From Flammula alnicola (lineage: Eukaryota; Basidiomycota; Agaricomycetes; Agaricales; Strophariaceae): DNA of 64,000 bases. The stretch lies in assembly GCA_015499995.1 (NCBI GenBank), contig JADNRV010000222.1:1-64000 (forward strand), in the 5' to 3' direction. The position numbers and the translations under genes are program-made. Every line of letters begins with the position of its first letter. Within the stretch, counting starts at the first letter, position 1. Of the stretch, positions 12,369-24,529 are shown in pieces. The notes beneath the pieces are model-generated. The model made no database searches. It was not told the origin of the DNA and saw only the letters and a list, made by a program, of their open reading frames with translations.

Positions 12369-15011
12369 TTATCTGTGTCGTAGCTCTCTGGACAGTCTCC
12401 AACATAGTACGAATGCAAATGAGGCAGCTATCCCACCAACCCTGTTGTCGTCACATCAGCAGCGAACGTTAAGAATCGAGGCGTAAAAGCTCTCACCGAA
12501 AAATATATACGACCGAATTCGAATGGGTGTCCACATCCGCCTCGGCTTCAGCTCGACTCATTAATAGGGCATCTCGTACTACCTTGCTCGCTCTCGACAC
12601 AACAACAGATGTTACGTTATTAGCCAACAATACGGTGCCATTCACTATTGCACCTGGACCTGGAGCCACCGGTGCACGGTGAGCAGGCAGTGCAGGTTTC
12701 TTCGGGTCGAACAAGGCAAACAAGATGGCTGAAAAGCCAGTGACGAGAAATTGGGGAATGACGATGAATATGTTGTGAATGCCCTATCGAAGACATCAAG
12801 TTAGACGAACTCATGAAGCGAAACAAACGGTCTCGTACCAAGATAATCCCTGCTTTCCCACTCAGTGTCCCAGCATCACTTCTTTCTCCGTTCGGCCTTC
12901 CGTTGGCGGCCCCCCTCCTAGGCAAGATATCGTAATCTTCCTCTTCTCCCACAGTCCTCCGGATGTCTATCCGACTGAGCTGCGCCCCGGAATTGCTCAA
13001 CACATGTCTTCTCTCTTCTCGCAGGGCCGTTTCGTCTTCCTCGTCGGTGTCTTCCCCGGGAAGGAAGACTTGACGCTCATTTTCATCACTCGTTCTGGGT
13101 CGCGTGCGAGTGTCAGCAAGTAGGATCGATCCAGTATCGTCTGCGGTAAGGGTAGCAGGCTCGGTTAAGATTGCTTCTGCAAGCTAGAATGGAGTCAGAA
13201 TAACAAAAGTGAGCAGAAAAACGGCAAACGTGCCAAAGAGAAAGGAGCCCATTGGGTGATGGCCCAAGAGAACCCAGTTACGGTAATAATAAGAGTTGAG
13301 CCCCATACACTATGGGTGAAGCTACAATTCGACATGAGTACGATTCAATAGAAAAGGAACGATACCACTCACAAAGTTGCCAACATACAACTGGCAAATA
13401 CGAGATGGCTCACGGCCCACAAGGTGGCCAGATGTATTTGCATACTCCTCGGTACGCGACACACTCGTTCCCACCACGGTTCTTCAAACCCTGGAACCCC
13501 AGGTCTCCCATGACCTGCTGCCTCCGACACAAATGCGGGTAGAACAAGGTTCACGAACAAAGACAGAAGTGCGGAATAGAACAAGGCGCGAGAACCCAAT
13601 CGAGTTGCCTCTGCATCTAGGGCAGACTGTTCCTCGTCAGTGGTCGCTGCAGGAGATCCTAGTTTATAAAGATCCCCGACGTAGATGGTGCTGTAGAAAA
13701 GGATAGGAAACCACGCTATCCAGGCGCTGAAAAAAATCAATGAGTGACCCGGTTCATGAATAGGGCAGTACGCACAAGAATTGGATTATACACTGGGAAC
13801 AAGAATCTGGATGAGTGGAAGCTCCACAAGAAAAAGTTGAGTGGACGTACAATTTGGCGAATCACCCGTGGAAGAGTTCGCATGTTGCCCCATATCTCTC
13901 TTGTCTCTTGAACAAAGGATTTTCGGTTTGACTTGCTGGGACAGGGACGTGAATACCGCAAACAGCTGAAGAGTAACAAAACTCACCCATCAGCAGATAG
14001 TGACTTAATGAGGACCTTCTCTTTTACGAGGCTTGCCATCACGGTATGGCCACCGAGGAGGAGTAGGGAGACTATGACGGAAAGAACTTGAAGTTGAGTT
14101 TTCCCGAGAAATGGAAGTAGACGAGGAAGATTTATGTTGCCTCTAGTCGTCAAGAAAGATGAGCCAGGTGTTTTATTTCCCATTATAAAAAACTCACATA
14201 AAAAAGCCAACAACGCTGCCGACACCCAACATGCGAGCAGCCCATGCATTCCCTGCTGCTTGGTCGGAAGACGGCAATGTATCGACAAGGAGAGCGCGAT
14301 CAACCGCCTGTACTGTATCAACGTTCAGTATATCCATGTCTGGAATATATTGGTGGAAGCTAACCAGCATTGATGGAGAAATCGATAAGATAGATTGCAA
14401 GGACGGCAAGCCAGATTGTAAGGGCATCATTCTGTAGATAGAAGTTAGCTGGAGGTATAGGAACAAAAGAGACGAGTGACGGACAGAGTCATTATCCCAA
14501 CCCGTGAAGATCGAAGCGACAGCACGCGTAAATCCCAATAGAAGCATTGCAGACATGCAAATGAGTGTTCCAAACATCATATATGGCCTTCGTCGACCGA
14601 ACCGTGATGTGCAGTTGTCGGCCAAGACACCTTCATTTTGTAAATCAGTTGGATACAACAACACTAAATTCGGCCAAAGCTACCCACCGATGAGAGGTTG
14701 CATAATTAAACCAGATAATGGGCCTGCGACGAACACAATAGCCATATTCGACTTGGACAACCCGAGAGACAACAAGTATGGTGAAGCTGATGGTCCAAGG
14801 TCATTGAACGCGACCAAGTCAGTTGCTCGATTGTGTGCATACCATATGACATCTCAACACTCCAAAATATCTGTACTCCAAGCAGTCCAATCGTTATTGC
14901 TGGAAGATGCGCCCATCGTGGTCCAAGGATACTTGAGACGCCCTTGAACTTTTGTTGCTGCTCGTCATGGCCCCCTTCGGATGCTAAGGGCAGCGAAGAG
15001 AAGCCAGTCAT
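12369..15011 (-). CDS. Sucrose/GPH-type MFS transporter
   Basis: About a dozen exons separated by 48-65 nt introns can be chained from ATG 15011 to TAA 12369. Diagnostic stretches in order: EMSYASPYLLSLGLS in helix 1-2, the loop motif RFGRRRPYMM, then DRALLVDTLP before a middle helix, and AWIAWFPILFYSTIY at the start of the second half. This pattern is typical of the SUT/SLC45 group (proton-coupled sucrose or maltose uptake; S. pombe Sut1). A hydrophilic insert of about 100 residues precedes the last helices, which end in FAFVLCWRLSRELR. It would act in the plasma membrane to import disaccharides. Exon borders in the middle were read by eye and some may be off by a few bases; the family call is firm. 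Confidence 0.85.
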
Positions 15012-16146
15012 CACACTAGCCTATCTTTCGAGAAGCTCTTCGACGGAGGGAGGGAGTGAAGCCAGATGTGGTCCTTGTTGGACAAAGTTGCCTGAGCTCG
15101 TTGTCGTCAATGTTCATGAACACCGACTTGTGACCGACGAAATATGAGCTGCCGTACTCACGTGATTTTTGCAACGTATTGATCAACTGATTCAAGTTTC
15201 AACACAAAAGTTCAAGTTGACAAAACATACAAGTCTTTCTGACTCTTCCACCATATTCCAGCCCTGGACATATGCGATACTTTCTTTCTCGACTTTCTCG
15301 ATGCCTCTTAAATTCTGGAGATTGCTGATGCCTTTTAAGGCAAAGAAACCCCCTAACCAGAACGACGTTTCATCTCATGTCTTGTGGCTAGAGTCTGGTT
15401 TACTGCTCTAAATGTTTCAAACAACGGAAATCATGTTTCAATAGGAAAGTACAGCCATCTCAATGACCCTGTACTCTACAGACTATGCTTTGGCGGCGGC
15501 CGCGTTACCGCAATGAGGCGCCAGATTCACGAAGCTCGGACCTTGGTCAACTCGCAGCGACTAGTATCGTGAGGTTTCTCGCATACTTGGACCAGTCACA
15601 GGTCTAGCCCTGTATGTTGAACCTCTCGACGATCACCATGACAGGCGCCAATATGCACTGCGTACTGTGTCTAAGCCAGCATCGCCTGCAATACAATTAG
15701 ATATTTGACGTTCCTCTTCAAGTCCCATTTCACGCATCTAGGCCCTTGCTTGCTGGCCTCGTAAATCACCTTCGTCTTCGCGTTCGGATTTGCACAGCTG
15801 CGAATGATTCGACGATCGGACCTCTGACACTGGATTATAGCATTCGTTCATGCACGCTGAGGTGCATAAGGTGTTATCTTCATTTTTGTGTCAAGAACAA
15901 AGCCTGTATACAGTCTTTTTGCAGACAGATTTCTCCGAGTTGGGCTGCTGACGTAGTGTATTGAAAACCATCGTACGAGCACTCTCGGTAGCTGATTCGC
16001 CACTACACATCGTGCTGAGTCCTTGAGAGTAACTTCCGCTCATCTTTTCTTCGATGTTCCGACAGAGCTGGGATTTACGGTCGTGCTGGTGGACTTATAC
16101 TGGTTTTTATGAGTTTTCAACGCCCTCGTCGCGCTATATGCTATTG
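15012..16146. other. Gene-free interval upstream of the MFS gene
   Basis: It should contain the transporter promoter on the minus strand. I see no coding segment, RNA gene or repeat. Confidence 0.45.
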
Positions 16147-16450
16147 AAAGCTGTGCCCCCCAGTTTACTGGTGTCCACGTTGCTGAACTTGCCGCCGCCC
16201 AAGGCTGGTGGCGAACCACTCCTTAAAGTTGTTCCAGTCGATCTTGTTGCGGTTGAGCTCGATGAGAGCCCAATCCTCGGTGTAACGTTCGGCGCCGGCA
16301 CCGACGGTGATAGGAGGCGAGTAGGCGACGTGGCCTATAACGCGCAAGCTCTCCACGCTCCAGTGCTTCGTGGGACAGATGTCCCGCGACAAAGAGAACT
16401 TATTACTCGGCTGCGAGAGCGGTCATCTCCCTTATGCGCTCCTCATCATA
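16147..16450 (-). pseudogene. Fragment of a basidiomycete-type peptidase-like protein
   Basis: The minus strand encodes a recognisable block (RVIGHVAYSPP, then RYTEDWALIELNRNKIDWNNFK) that I associate with agaric proteins having a trypsin-like fold. After it the frame shifts: the sequel (LGGGKFSNVD, ending near 16147) is in another frame, and the rest of the domain is missing. Flanks show no further exons. I call it a truncated, frameshifted remnant; the family name is tentative. The 16451-17123 interval downstream on the plus strand shows nothing else. Confidence 0.45.
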
Positions 16451-17123
16451 TCTCCGAGCAGCACTTATCCCATGTCAATGATGTCATCGACCACTGTAGC
16501 TCTGTGTTTGGAGGCAACGGCCTCCTGGCCGTTACGCTTTTTTTTTGTACATGACATTGGCAACTGGCCGGTGGTTGGCCGTTACAGTCGCTGAAGTTAG
16601 CAACCCAGAGGCGGTGAACTGGGCAGCGCGGACATTTTTTGACGCACTTATCCCCTTTTTCGGCAAAACCCGTTTTTTCGCCAGACGTCCTAAGCAACAG
16701 GCCTTGTGTCATGCGTTACGGGTTGCAATTTAAGCAACGCAACGGGGCCTCTGTTATATGTTGCGGTTGCCTCCATACGAGCTACAGTACTTGGCCTCAA
16801 CCAGGAGGGCATGCCCTTCCGGAATGCACGCTCTCATTCGCCGTTTGCGGGAAGAACGGGAAGACCATGATCTGTTGACCCTTTATATGCAGCAAAGTCT
16901 GAGTCGGGAACTGGCAGTATGTAAGTAGAATAAGTAGAATAGAGCACAGCAGGAAGTCTGAAGAAAGAAATTTACCATTTATGGTAGTAATTGCTTTAAA
17001 AGTAGCGCGGATATCGTGTTGCATGTGTGGCAAAATTTCGCTCCTATGAAATTCTGCAGGAGTAGTCAGAGTTCCCTTCTGATCCTCGCATACTGAACCA
17101 TATGTGCTCTACTAGGGACAGTA

Positions 17124-18298
17124 TTACACTATCCTAGATGAACCAGTAAAAGACTCTGAGTCTACCGTCGCGCCAGAAATGTCCGCCATAGTCTTTGTTG
17201 CAAACTCCAAGGACGCACGCCCATTAAACTGCATCACCGATATAGGTCCTGGTTCTGTGTTCTGTGTGTCCTCCTCGCGATGTTGGGAGGTTCGTATCAC
17301 AATCAGATTGAACGCGCTGCAAATAACGGGAAGATTCTGATGTAACGTCAATATAAATATTTGCGATAATGAGGAGCTTGGATTCTTACACTCCATGAGA
17401 TGATAAAGATTGCGGCACCATCCTCTGTCCACCATACAATAAAGTGGGGAACGGCGATTACTAAATATAATGCTCCCGACTCGAGCAGCACTCGCATCGC
17501 AAAATTGAGTTCTCTGATGGATGTAGAGTGCTTTGATTCCTTTGCCGTTTTCCAGATGCGATACACAATAAACCCTAAAGAGGAATTGTTAGTAATGGAG
17601 ATACCCTGGGTGAGCTTGACCATATGTTCACCTGTAGCGTAAATATTGACGATAACAGTCGACGCCCAGAACGGCGTCAATATCGTTCCAGGGCCAATGG
17701 TCATGTTCAAAGGAACCCATGAATTGATCCCAGTGGTTTGAATTATTTGCCAATAGAGTTGCAGGACCGTGCATACGACACCTCCAACCCAAAAAAAGGA
17801 AGGGAATATGATTATCTTCCGCGACTTCGAGCACACCACCCAACAGCGGTATATCTGTCGTGAAGAAAGTCACGCAAGATTTTCTATAATTAAATAGGTG
17901 ACTTACCAGGAAGGCGTCCGATATGAGAGCGGTGGTATTGGCGGCTGTGCACTTAATGTAAAAATACCTCGTCTCCCAAATGTGCGGGCGAGATGAGTGT
18001 CAAGGCTCACCATCGTCAAGGAACCCCATGCAAGCCGCGAAGGTCGCGGAGCATCGTCAGATTGCCCAAGGAGACCCAAAGTATAGTGCACCGCAAGTCC
18101 GGTATGTAGGGACGAAAGCACGAACAAAACCAACGTTGCAGATAGTATTGCCCATCTCATTTGCTTGCGCGGTCTCCATCCCTCGCCACTATACAGAAGC
18201 CAGTGGAGCGAATAAAAGAGCGTCACCAAGTACATCCCCGTAGCCAATGCGGCCAGAAATATTGACACAATCCTATCTTCGTCGGTTGCAGCCCCCAT
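17124..18298 (-). CDS. Seven-transmembrane protein, fungal expanded family
   Basis: Start ATG 18298 (MGAATDEDRIVS), stop at 17124, with at least four introns of 50-57 nt. Hydrophobic segments appear in the order expected for seven helices, separated by short loops. Recognisable phrases are WLLYSGEGWRPRKQMRW after helix 1, DAFLIYRCWVV around helix 3 and NSSLGFIVYRIWKTAKES in the loop before helix 5. The C-terminal tail (about 80 residues) is hydrophilic and ends in TGSSRIV. Agaricomycetes carry dozens of such uncharacterised proteins; a receptor role is often assumed but unproven. No catalytic motif is visible. The intron before the last exon has a GTAAGA donor. Confidence 0.78.
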
Positions 18299-19266
18299 GG
18301 CGGTTAGAATGGCAGGGTAAGAAAAGTGTTCAGATGTATAAGTATCAACTTAGCAGGGTCTCGGACTTTCTTTTATACGTAGTCACGGCCAGAGGAGGCA
18401 ATGTCGAAATGGGATTGATATTCCCAATAGGTGCCAGTGGGTGTGCGCCCAAGGTTACGAATATGATACTCACGATTAGAATCTATGAGATTTTCATACT
18501 ATAAACCTCTAATACAGAGTGATGCATCATAAAGTAACAATCAGCGTTACTTATAATAGCCAGATACAGCTCTAGCTGATTTTAAAGGATCAGACGTATC
18601 GAATTACTTTGATCGAATGTACAGTACATTCTCTCATGTCCTTGTCACGAGAATACAGGTTGAACGAATGGAGATACTCAGGTCTCAGAGGTAAAATTTT
18701 TATGCCATATGACTCCTTTGGAATATCGAACTCATAACTAGTAAGTCTAGCTTTACATGTACTCTACAGTGGTTCAAGCTTCAAGCCTTAAGTTTAAACC
18801 CTTGCGGTATCCGAGTGCTAAGACTGCGATCGCCGATAAGTATCACTTCACTCAAAGATGCAGAGGATGTACTTTTCTTCTCGCAACGAGTGTGTACGAA
18901 GGAGTAACTATATACAGATCACCTTGCCTCCCCCATGTCAACTAGGACAGACAGCCGCGTGGCTTGGGAAACAATGTCTGATGAACGTCGACAAATGCGG
19001 ACTGTAAGTCACAGACGCGCAGTAAATTGAGTTCTCGCACCCACAACTGGCGACGATTTCGGACACTAACCTGTAGTCCAATCATCGAGGCATGTATGTC
19101 AACCTGCCCGACAGAAATAGCTAAGGCCAAGGCGGTGACCCCTCATCTCAGTCTCGTCGAGAACTTGAAAGTGAAAAATCAAATTTTATCTCTTTTTTGT
19201 TTTATTCCTATTCCTATCCAGTGATTGACTTGGAAACCCCAAACCCGTCGAACCCGGATCCTCTGA
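18299..19266. other. Intergenic
   Basis: The interval lies between the 7TM gene start and the amidase 3' end. It contains only short random ORFs. Confidence 0.5.
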
Positions 19267-21449
19267 TTAGTGCTTTCCGACGATATCCTTCAACTGAGTC
19301 TTGGGGATAGCAGCGGGGATTGCTTTACGCGCTAGTCTAGTCTGAGTCTTTTGCTCATAAGCGAAGCCGAACCCAATGAGCTCGAATTCTGAGAATGCAG
19401 TCCCAAGGAAAGAAAGGCCGATCGGTACACCTGGCGCAGGGTAGACCGTTAATGGACCCGCGGAGCTGATAGTTTGATTGTCCGGGTAGAAGCCGAGGGG
19501 AACTACGTTCAAAAATCAATCTGGGCATGAGAAATAGCAGCTGAAAAGAAGGACGTTACCTGTAATTATGGGATAACCAGCGATAGCTTGCGGTCGATAA
19601 GGTGAGTGACACATTTAGGATTCTAATGTTGAAAGACATTACCGGCAGGTACAGTCGTGAATCCAGGAGCAGGTAATACAAGGGCATCCAAATTGTGTGC
19701 TTTCAGTGCAGCATCGATCCCGCGAGTCGCCCCAAGTTCTTTGTCGAAGGCAAGCGAATCGAAGAATGTACTGTTCCGTCCCGTAGTCGCCTCGGACTCG
19801 ATCAGACTGCGGAAACGTGAGATAAATAACCGAGAACTGGTTTTAGACACATATATACACGAACATGCTCTGGTCCTTGAAGCCCGTGGGTTCTTCGAGT
19901 GTTGGGTTGGCGTCGTCAAAGGCGATTAATTCAGCAAGGCTGCGAACCCCGGAAGGATTCTCCAAGAGTGCGGCATAGTAGGCATTGAGTTGGATCTTCC
20001 CATAGAAGTTATTATCGCTATACCAACAAGACAATAATTCTGACCTTGAAGTCAATATCAAGAACAATCGTTTCATTGTTAGAATTTGCGATCTCGTCAG
20101 CTGAAGGAAGGTCAGCAGGATCGACAACAGTTGCCCCCAAGCTCTTGATAGTCTCCAATGCTTGTTCGAAGACGACGTTGACAAATGGATCGTTGCCGCT
20201 GATGCTGTCGTTAAGAAAAACGCGTCGTGGGACACCGATCCGTTTGCCCTTCAAGGCGTTCTTATTGAGCGCTTTGGTGTAGTCCGGGACAATTGGTGGC
20301 TGAGCGAGGGTAAAATTGTCGTTGGGATCCTTTCCAGCGATAACTGAGAGGACAATCGCGGCGTCTGTTATAGATCTGGTCATTGGGCCAACAGTGTCTT
20401 GATGCTCGGATATGGGGACGACTAGAGACAACAACAATAAGCTCACAAAACATGTATACCACGGAAAATACAGACCGCCAGCCCGTGACGTTAAACCGAC
20501 GGTCGGTTTGATGCCTGCCAGATTGTTGTTACTTGTAGGACAAGTGATGCTTCCATCGGTTTCCGATCCTAATGTTACGGCCACGAGTCCGATGGAGGCT
20601 GCAACTCCAGAACCAGACGAAGAACCGCAGGGATCTGCATTTGCGAAGTATGCATTCGTGCATTGTCCACCACGACCAGACCACCCGGACGCCAGGTTTC
20701 CCCTGAAGTGCGCGAACTCCGAGAGGTTAGCCTTGCCTACATCAAATGCCTCTGAATATTCAGGTGATCTGTGTCTAATCAGATGAACTGACCAAGAATG
20801 ATCGCTCCAGCTTTTCGCAGTCGCTTCACAACCCCGGCGTCTTCTGGAACAACGGAACGAAGAAGACTGAAAGACCCTGCAGTGGTGTTCATACCTGTGA
20901 GATAAAACCATGTTTAGATTCGGATCAAGGAGTGTATGCAAATATAAAGGAACTATGGACCTTCAGATGAGACGGTGGCAATGTTATCCTGATAACAAAA
21001 TCTATCTTTGAATATTCATAGACGTCAATGGCATGAACTGACTTTCAAGAGAATCGGAATGCCGTGCATGGCTGAGCGTTTTCCAGTCAATTTCCTTTCT
21101 TCATCCATGGCAGCCGCCTGGGCTAACGCTGACGGGTTCAATTCAAGAACGGCACGCAGAGTGGCTCCCTTCAGGTTAACTTCGTCAATTCGGGCGAAAT
21201 ACGCCTACACGATGAGAGATGAGTCGACGAACACGGTAAGAATCAAGACAGACTCACCTTGACCAAATCAACGCTGGAGAATTGACCGGCATCAAGACCC
21301 TTTTGCAGTTCAGGAATGGATGCTTCATAGAGGTCCGGAAATTGGATCCCAGCTTCGGTTCCAGCTGTAGAAGGGGAAACACCTCGCGCAATCTGCAAAC
21401 AGGCAAGAACAGCCAATAAGGCCGAAATCCACCACTTGGAAACGAACAT
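19267..21449 (-). CDS. Secreted amidase-signature enzyme
   Basis: ATG 21449 opens a 23-residue signal peptide (MFVSKWWISALLAVLACLQ region). Several introns follow. The amidase signature triad is visible: catalytic Lys in ILLKDNI, cis-Ser in CGSSSGSG and the nucleophile region SETDGSITCPTSNN. Downstream are GIKPTVGLTSRAG and DTVGPMTRS, both canonical. The C-terminus (GYPIITVPLGFYPD, then GVPIGLSFLGTAFSE) matches full-length fungal amidases of about 540-560 residues. The reaction is hydrolysis of an amide bond, releasing a carboxylate and ammonia or an amine; the substrate cannot be read from sequence. The signal peptide suggests action outside the cell or in the secretory route. A TATA-like box sits about 110 bp upstream. 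Confidence 0.88.
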
Positions 21450-21559
21450 TTTCGAGGCTGGTGTAGGCCGTTCGCTGAGAGTACCAGAAGAATGGGAGTC
21501 CTATTGAATGCCCTTGAGAATTCTTCGTGATAAGAGCATTAGATTCCACATTACCCTAT

Positions 21560-21566
21560 TTTTATA
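21560..21566 (-). promoter_or_regulatory. TATA-like box of the amidase gene
   Basis: TATAAAA on the minus strand, 111 bp before the amidase ATG; the spacing suits a fungal core promoter. The interval from here to 22226 shows no gene. Confidence 0.45.
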
Positions 21567-22226
21567 CTCTGCACTGTCGTGCTTGTTGTCCCCCATTTGA
21601 TAACGCAGTTACACTTCCTTGAGTGGAGCAAATTGCTCAAAGATAAGAACGAATTCAGCTTCGTGAATAGGTTGTTGGACCCCACGCGTCAACCAAGACC
21701 ACATGCGCATGAGAATATTTATAAGGGAAAGAAAAGAAAGAAGGGGCAGAATTTCAACATATGCGATCAAGGAGCGCAGCACGTGACCTAAACTGGATTT
21801 AACCGACAAAGCAATTTAGTTGGCATAGGTGTTGGTGTGAACTTTCTGCGGTTTTCTGGTCTTCCTCGATAAAGAACCGACTATAATGACCTTTGACTGG
21901 AGAAGCCGGGGCATTCACGTAAGTGGTTCATGGTACTTGGAGGAGGAAGTTCAACGCGGCCCGGATGAACAGGTGGAACCTCGAGTTACTTGGGCGCTGC
22001 ATCATGATAGCCATTTCTCTGGAAAGGTGTTCTTGATAAAGATAAAGGTCCATGGAACAAATGAAATCGAAAAATAACGTGTTTGGGTGTAACACAAGCG
22101 GGGATCAAGAACTTGTTACACGACTTGCCTGGACAAATATCTAGGATCGGGAGTGAGCAAAATATTTTCCGAAGAGTTTCTTGGTCAAATAAGTATATCT
22201 TTGAAAGCAAATAATTAGTCGATACA

Positions 22227-23293
22227 TTAGTTGTCTGAAGATTTCAGGCCACACCTGAACAATCTCCTTCTCGAATGTAAGCTTCGTTTTTTCTTCGACT
22301 CTGTCAAGATAATTGCAGATCCAGAGGCGGCAGAGACGGTAGGGACTGGATCTGGTACGACGAAGGTCGTGGTATAGTATAAATTCAATATATTTGTGTT
22401 CCGCTGAGGTGGAGTTAGGTCAGAACCGGAGGGTGGAGTAGGGGAAGCGGTGAGCGGATTATCAGTCTCCTGGGAACTTAAGGTGCTGGAAGGAGTTCGA
22501 TTGGGTATCTTTTCGCTGTTTGGGGTATCAATAGCACCGCAGTCTTGAGATGATTGAGAGACGAAAATGCCGTTCCGCAGTGTGAAGATGGTGTCAGGTC
22601 TGGGAAAGAAGGTTATATTTAACCTGGAAAGCCGACGGAACATGATGACATGCATACTGACTGGTTTTCAGGGAAGTTACGCAAGCCAAATGCTTCTTGC
22701 AGGTCATCCAAGTAATTTTGATCCTATCGATGTTGGTCAGACATTCGTTATCAACGGTAGCAGCTGTAAGTACGGTTACTTGCCCAAACCAAGAGAATCC
22801 CCTTACTGCTGCTTGTAGCAAAATTCGAAATGACACTTTTGATACAATTCTTCGAAGCATTTTCTTCGGTAACGCCGCTGAAGTAGGCCGGAAATAAGCT
22901 GCGATCTATGAAAAGCGAGAGACTCCATTTACACACCACGTCGTATCCACTGCAAGGCCAAGGGACGTCGCAACCGGCTCCGCGGTCTGAAACGAGGTTT
23001 GGCAAGCAGATGAGCCGGAGTCAGCGCTGCAGGTCATGACGAGGCCGATGTCATACTGCGAGTCCGGGCCAAAGAGCTATACAGTGGGAAGTCAGCACCT
23101 CACGGAATGACGTAAGTTGTAGACGAACATTTGGAAGGCATTGGGATGCCCTTGATGTCCCAGTAGCAGAGAGCACACCAGACCCCAGCGGAGCCTCCGC
23201 ATTTCTGATGATATAAATACTGTTATGCAAAGATTGGCAGAGAACGGCAGAAATTAAGGCCAAGAAGGTAAGCGATATCTGATTGACAAGCAT
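22227..23293 (-). CDS. Secreted histidine-phosphatase-like protein lacking the catalytic His (copy 1)
   Basis: ATG 23293 starts a signal peptide followed by SIYIIRNAEAP, which aligns with the RHG(E/A) motif of the histidine phosphatase superfamily, but the His is Asn. Exon 1 is 23293-23129 and exon 2 starts at 23076 (LFGPDSQYDIGLVMTC). Later parts keep the family skeleton (TAEPVATSLGLAVDTT, then SSKGILLVW). The intron after LVW has a GC donor (GCAAGT). The last frame (22655-22227) is Thr/Pro/Ser-rich with YYTTTFVVP near the end, but its join to the preceding exon is out of phase in my reading, so the 3' structure is unresolved or broken. It is a paralog of the gene at 58283. A MITE lies 104 bp upstream. 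Probably non-catalytic. Confidence 0.62.
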
Positions 23294-23396
23294 GTTCGCA
23301 GAGGAGGCAAGGCAGGTTTCAAAAGAGTGAAAGTAGTTGGCTCTTTGGCGAGAAAGTTTCGTAGATATTCTGTATAGGAGAAGCAAGTAGTCCTTA

Positions 23397-23841
23397 CACG
23401 GCGGACATTCAACTGTCAAGTCGGCCGACCGGTTGTCCTGTTAAGTCATACAGAGGTTACCGGCAAGTCATAACCTGTCATGACACAGGTTGACTTGCCG
23501 GTCACAGTGGCCGATGTCACGCTCTTTCTTTTTTTTTTAATGTTCTCGCCTCATATTCTGCGTATTTAATAGTACTCATGTGTCGTGTTTATTCGAATTC
23601 ATTCCCTCACTATCAATCTACGTATTGTCTTCGCCACTATTTGAATTCGCTTTAATCTAACGTTAGCAACTAACAAACATAAGTATGAGGCGAGAACATT
23701 TTAAAAAAAGAAAGAGCGTGACATCGGCCACTGTGACCGGCAAGTCAACCTGTGTCATGACAGTTTATGACTTGCCGGTAACCTCTGTATGACTTAACAG
23801 GACAACCGGTCGGCCGACTTGACAGTTGAATGTCCGCCGTG
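23397..23841. mobile_element. MITE, 445 bp, with 158-bp terminal inverted repeats and TTA target duplication
   Basis: Left arm 23397-23555 and right arm 23684-23841 are near-identical inverted copies starting CACGGCGGACATTC. The element is flanked on both sides by TTA (23394-23396 and 23842-23844), a 3-bp TWA-type duplication typical of PIF/Harbinger elements. There is no ORF. Each arm also contains an internal palindrome built on ACCGGCAAGTC. The arms differ at only a few positions, so insertion looks recent. Its position 104 bp upstream of the histidine-phosphatase-like start could affect that promoter. Confidence 0.88.
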
Positions 23842-24312
23842 TTATAAAGACAGAGTAATAACGATAGTCGGGCCGGCCCCGAATATGTCAGCGGACGTTG
23901 AGCGGCATCTGACACTTTCTTCGATTATCAGCCATGACGTTGTAAGCAACCATAATGAGTGCGTACCGACATCAATCTGAATGGCCCGAGTTTTCTCGAC
24001 AGAAGTCTCAATTGCGGCGTTAATAAAGTTGAGGACGTACACCCGAGGCGTAGCGGAAATAAATCTCTGGACACAAGGCCGAGCCAGCCTTGATCATTGG
24101 CGGGGCACTGAAAACCGTCCTCCGTCGAGAGAATTGGTCTCCTGTGTGACAACTTGGAGCGTCAATAAAAAGCTTAAAAACTTACCGAACACCGGCAGCA
24201 GGCTTGCCAACCTGCAACTTGAAGCAATAAACTCTGTATTTGGAGTGAACGACACAAAGGTTCCAAGATATCGACGCGGAAAACCAAAGCGTGCGTTATG
24301 ACACAGACACAA
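23842..24312 (-). pseudogene. Unidentified exon-like segments next to the MITE
   Basis: On the minus strand two coding-like blocks join across an intron at about 24180-24137 (GTAAGT donor): one with YLGTFVSFTPNTEF, then one with PPMIKAGSALCPEIYFRYASG and NFINAAIETSVEKTR. A further GTACGC donor would carry the frame straight into the MITE. No family recognised and no start found. It may be a small gene or the end of one interrupted by the MITE. Overlapping plus-strand frames are probably shadows. Confidence 0.3.
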
Positions 24313-24529
24313 CTGTTATCGCCCGCTGATGCATGGTTTCCACCGTGTGTCGAAGGATGCGAGATATCGATAAGGGCGCTTGGATAAGAGGCACTCAAAC
24401 GGTGCCTGCTATTTGTATATATTTGGCCCTCCTAACCCCTAAGTCTGAGGATAAATGGATTTGTAGGACTCGAGGCTCCGAGTCTAACCAACCGAACGAC
24501 GAGCGGAATCTACTTCTGCGTGCTTTCCT

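Noticed and set aside
23397..23841. Long hairpin as a structured non-coding RNA gene
   Set aside because: The flanking TTA duplication and symmetric ends explain it fully as a MITE.
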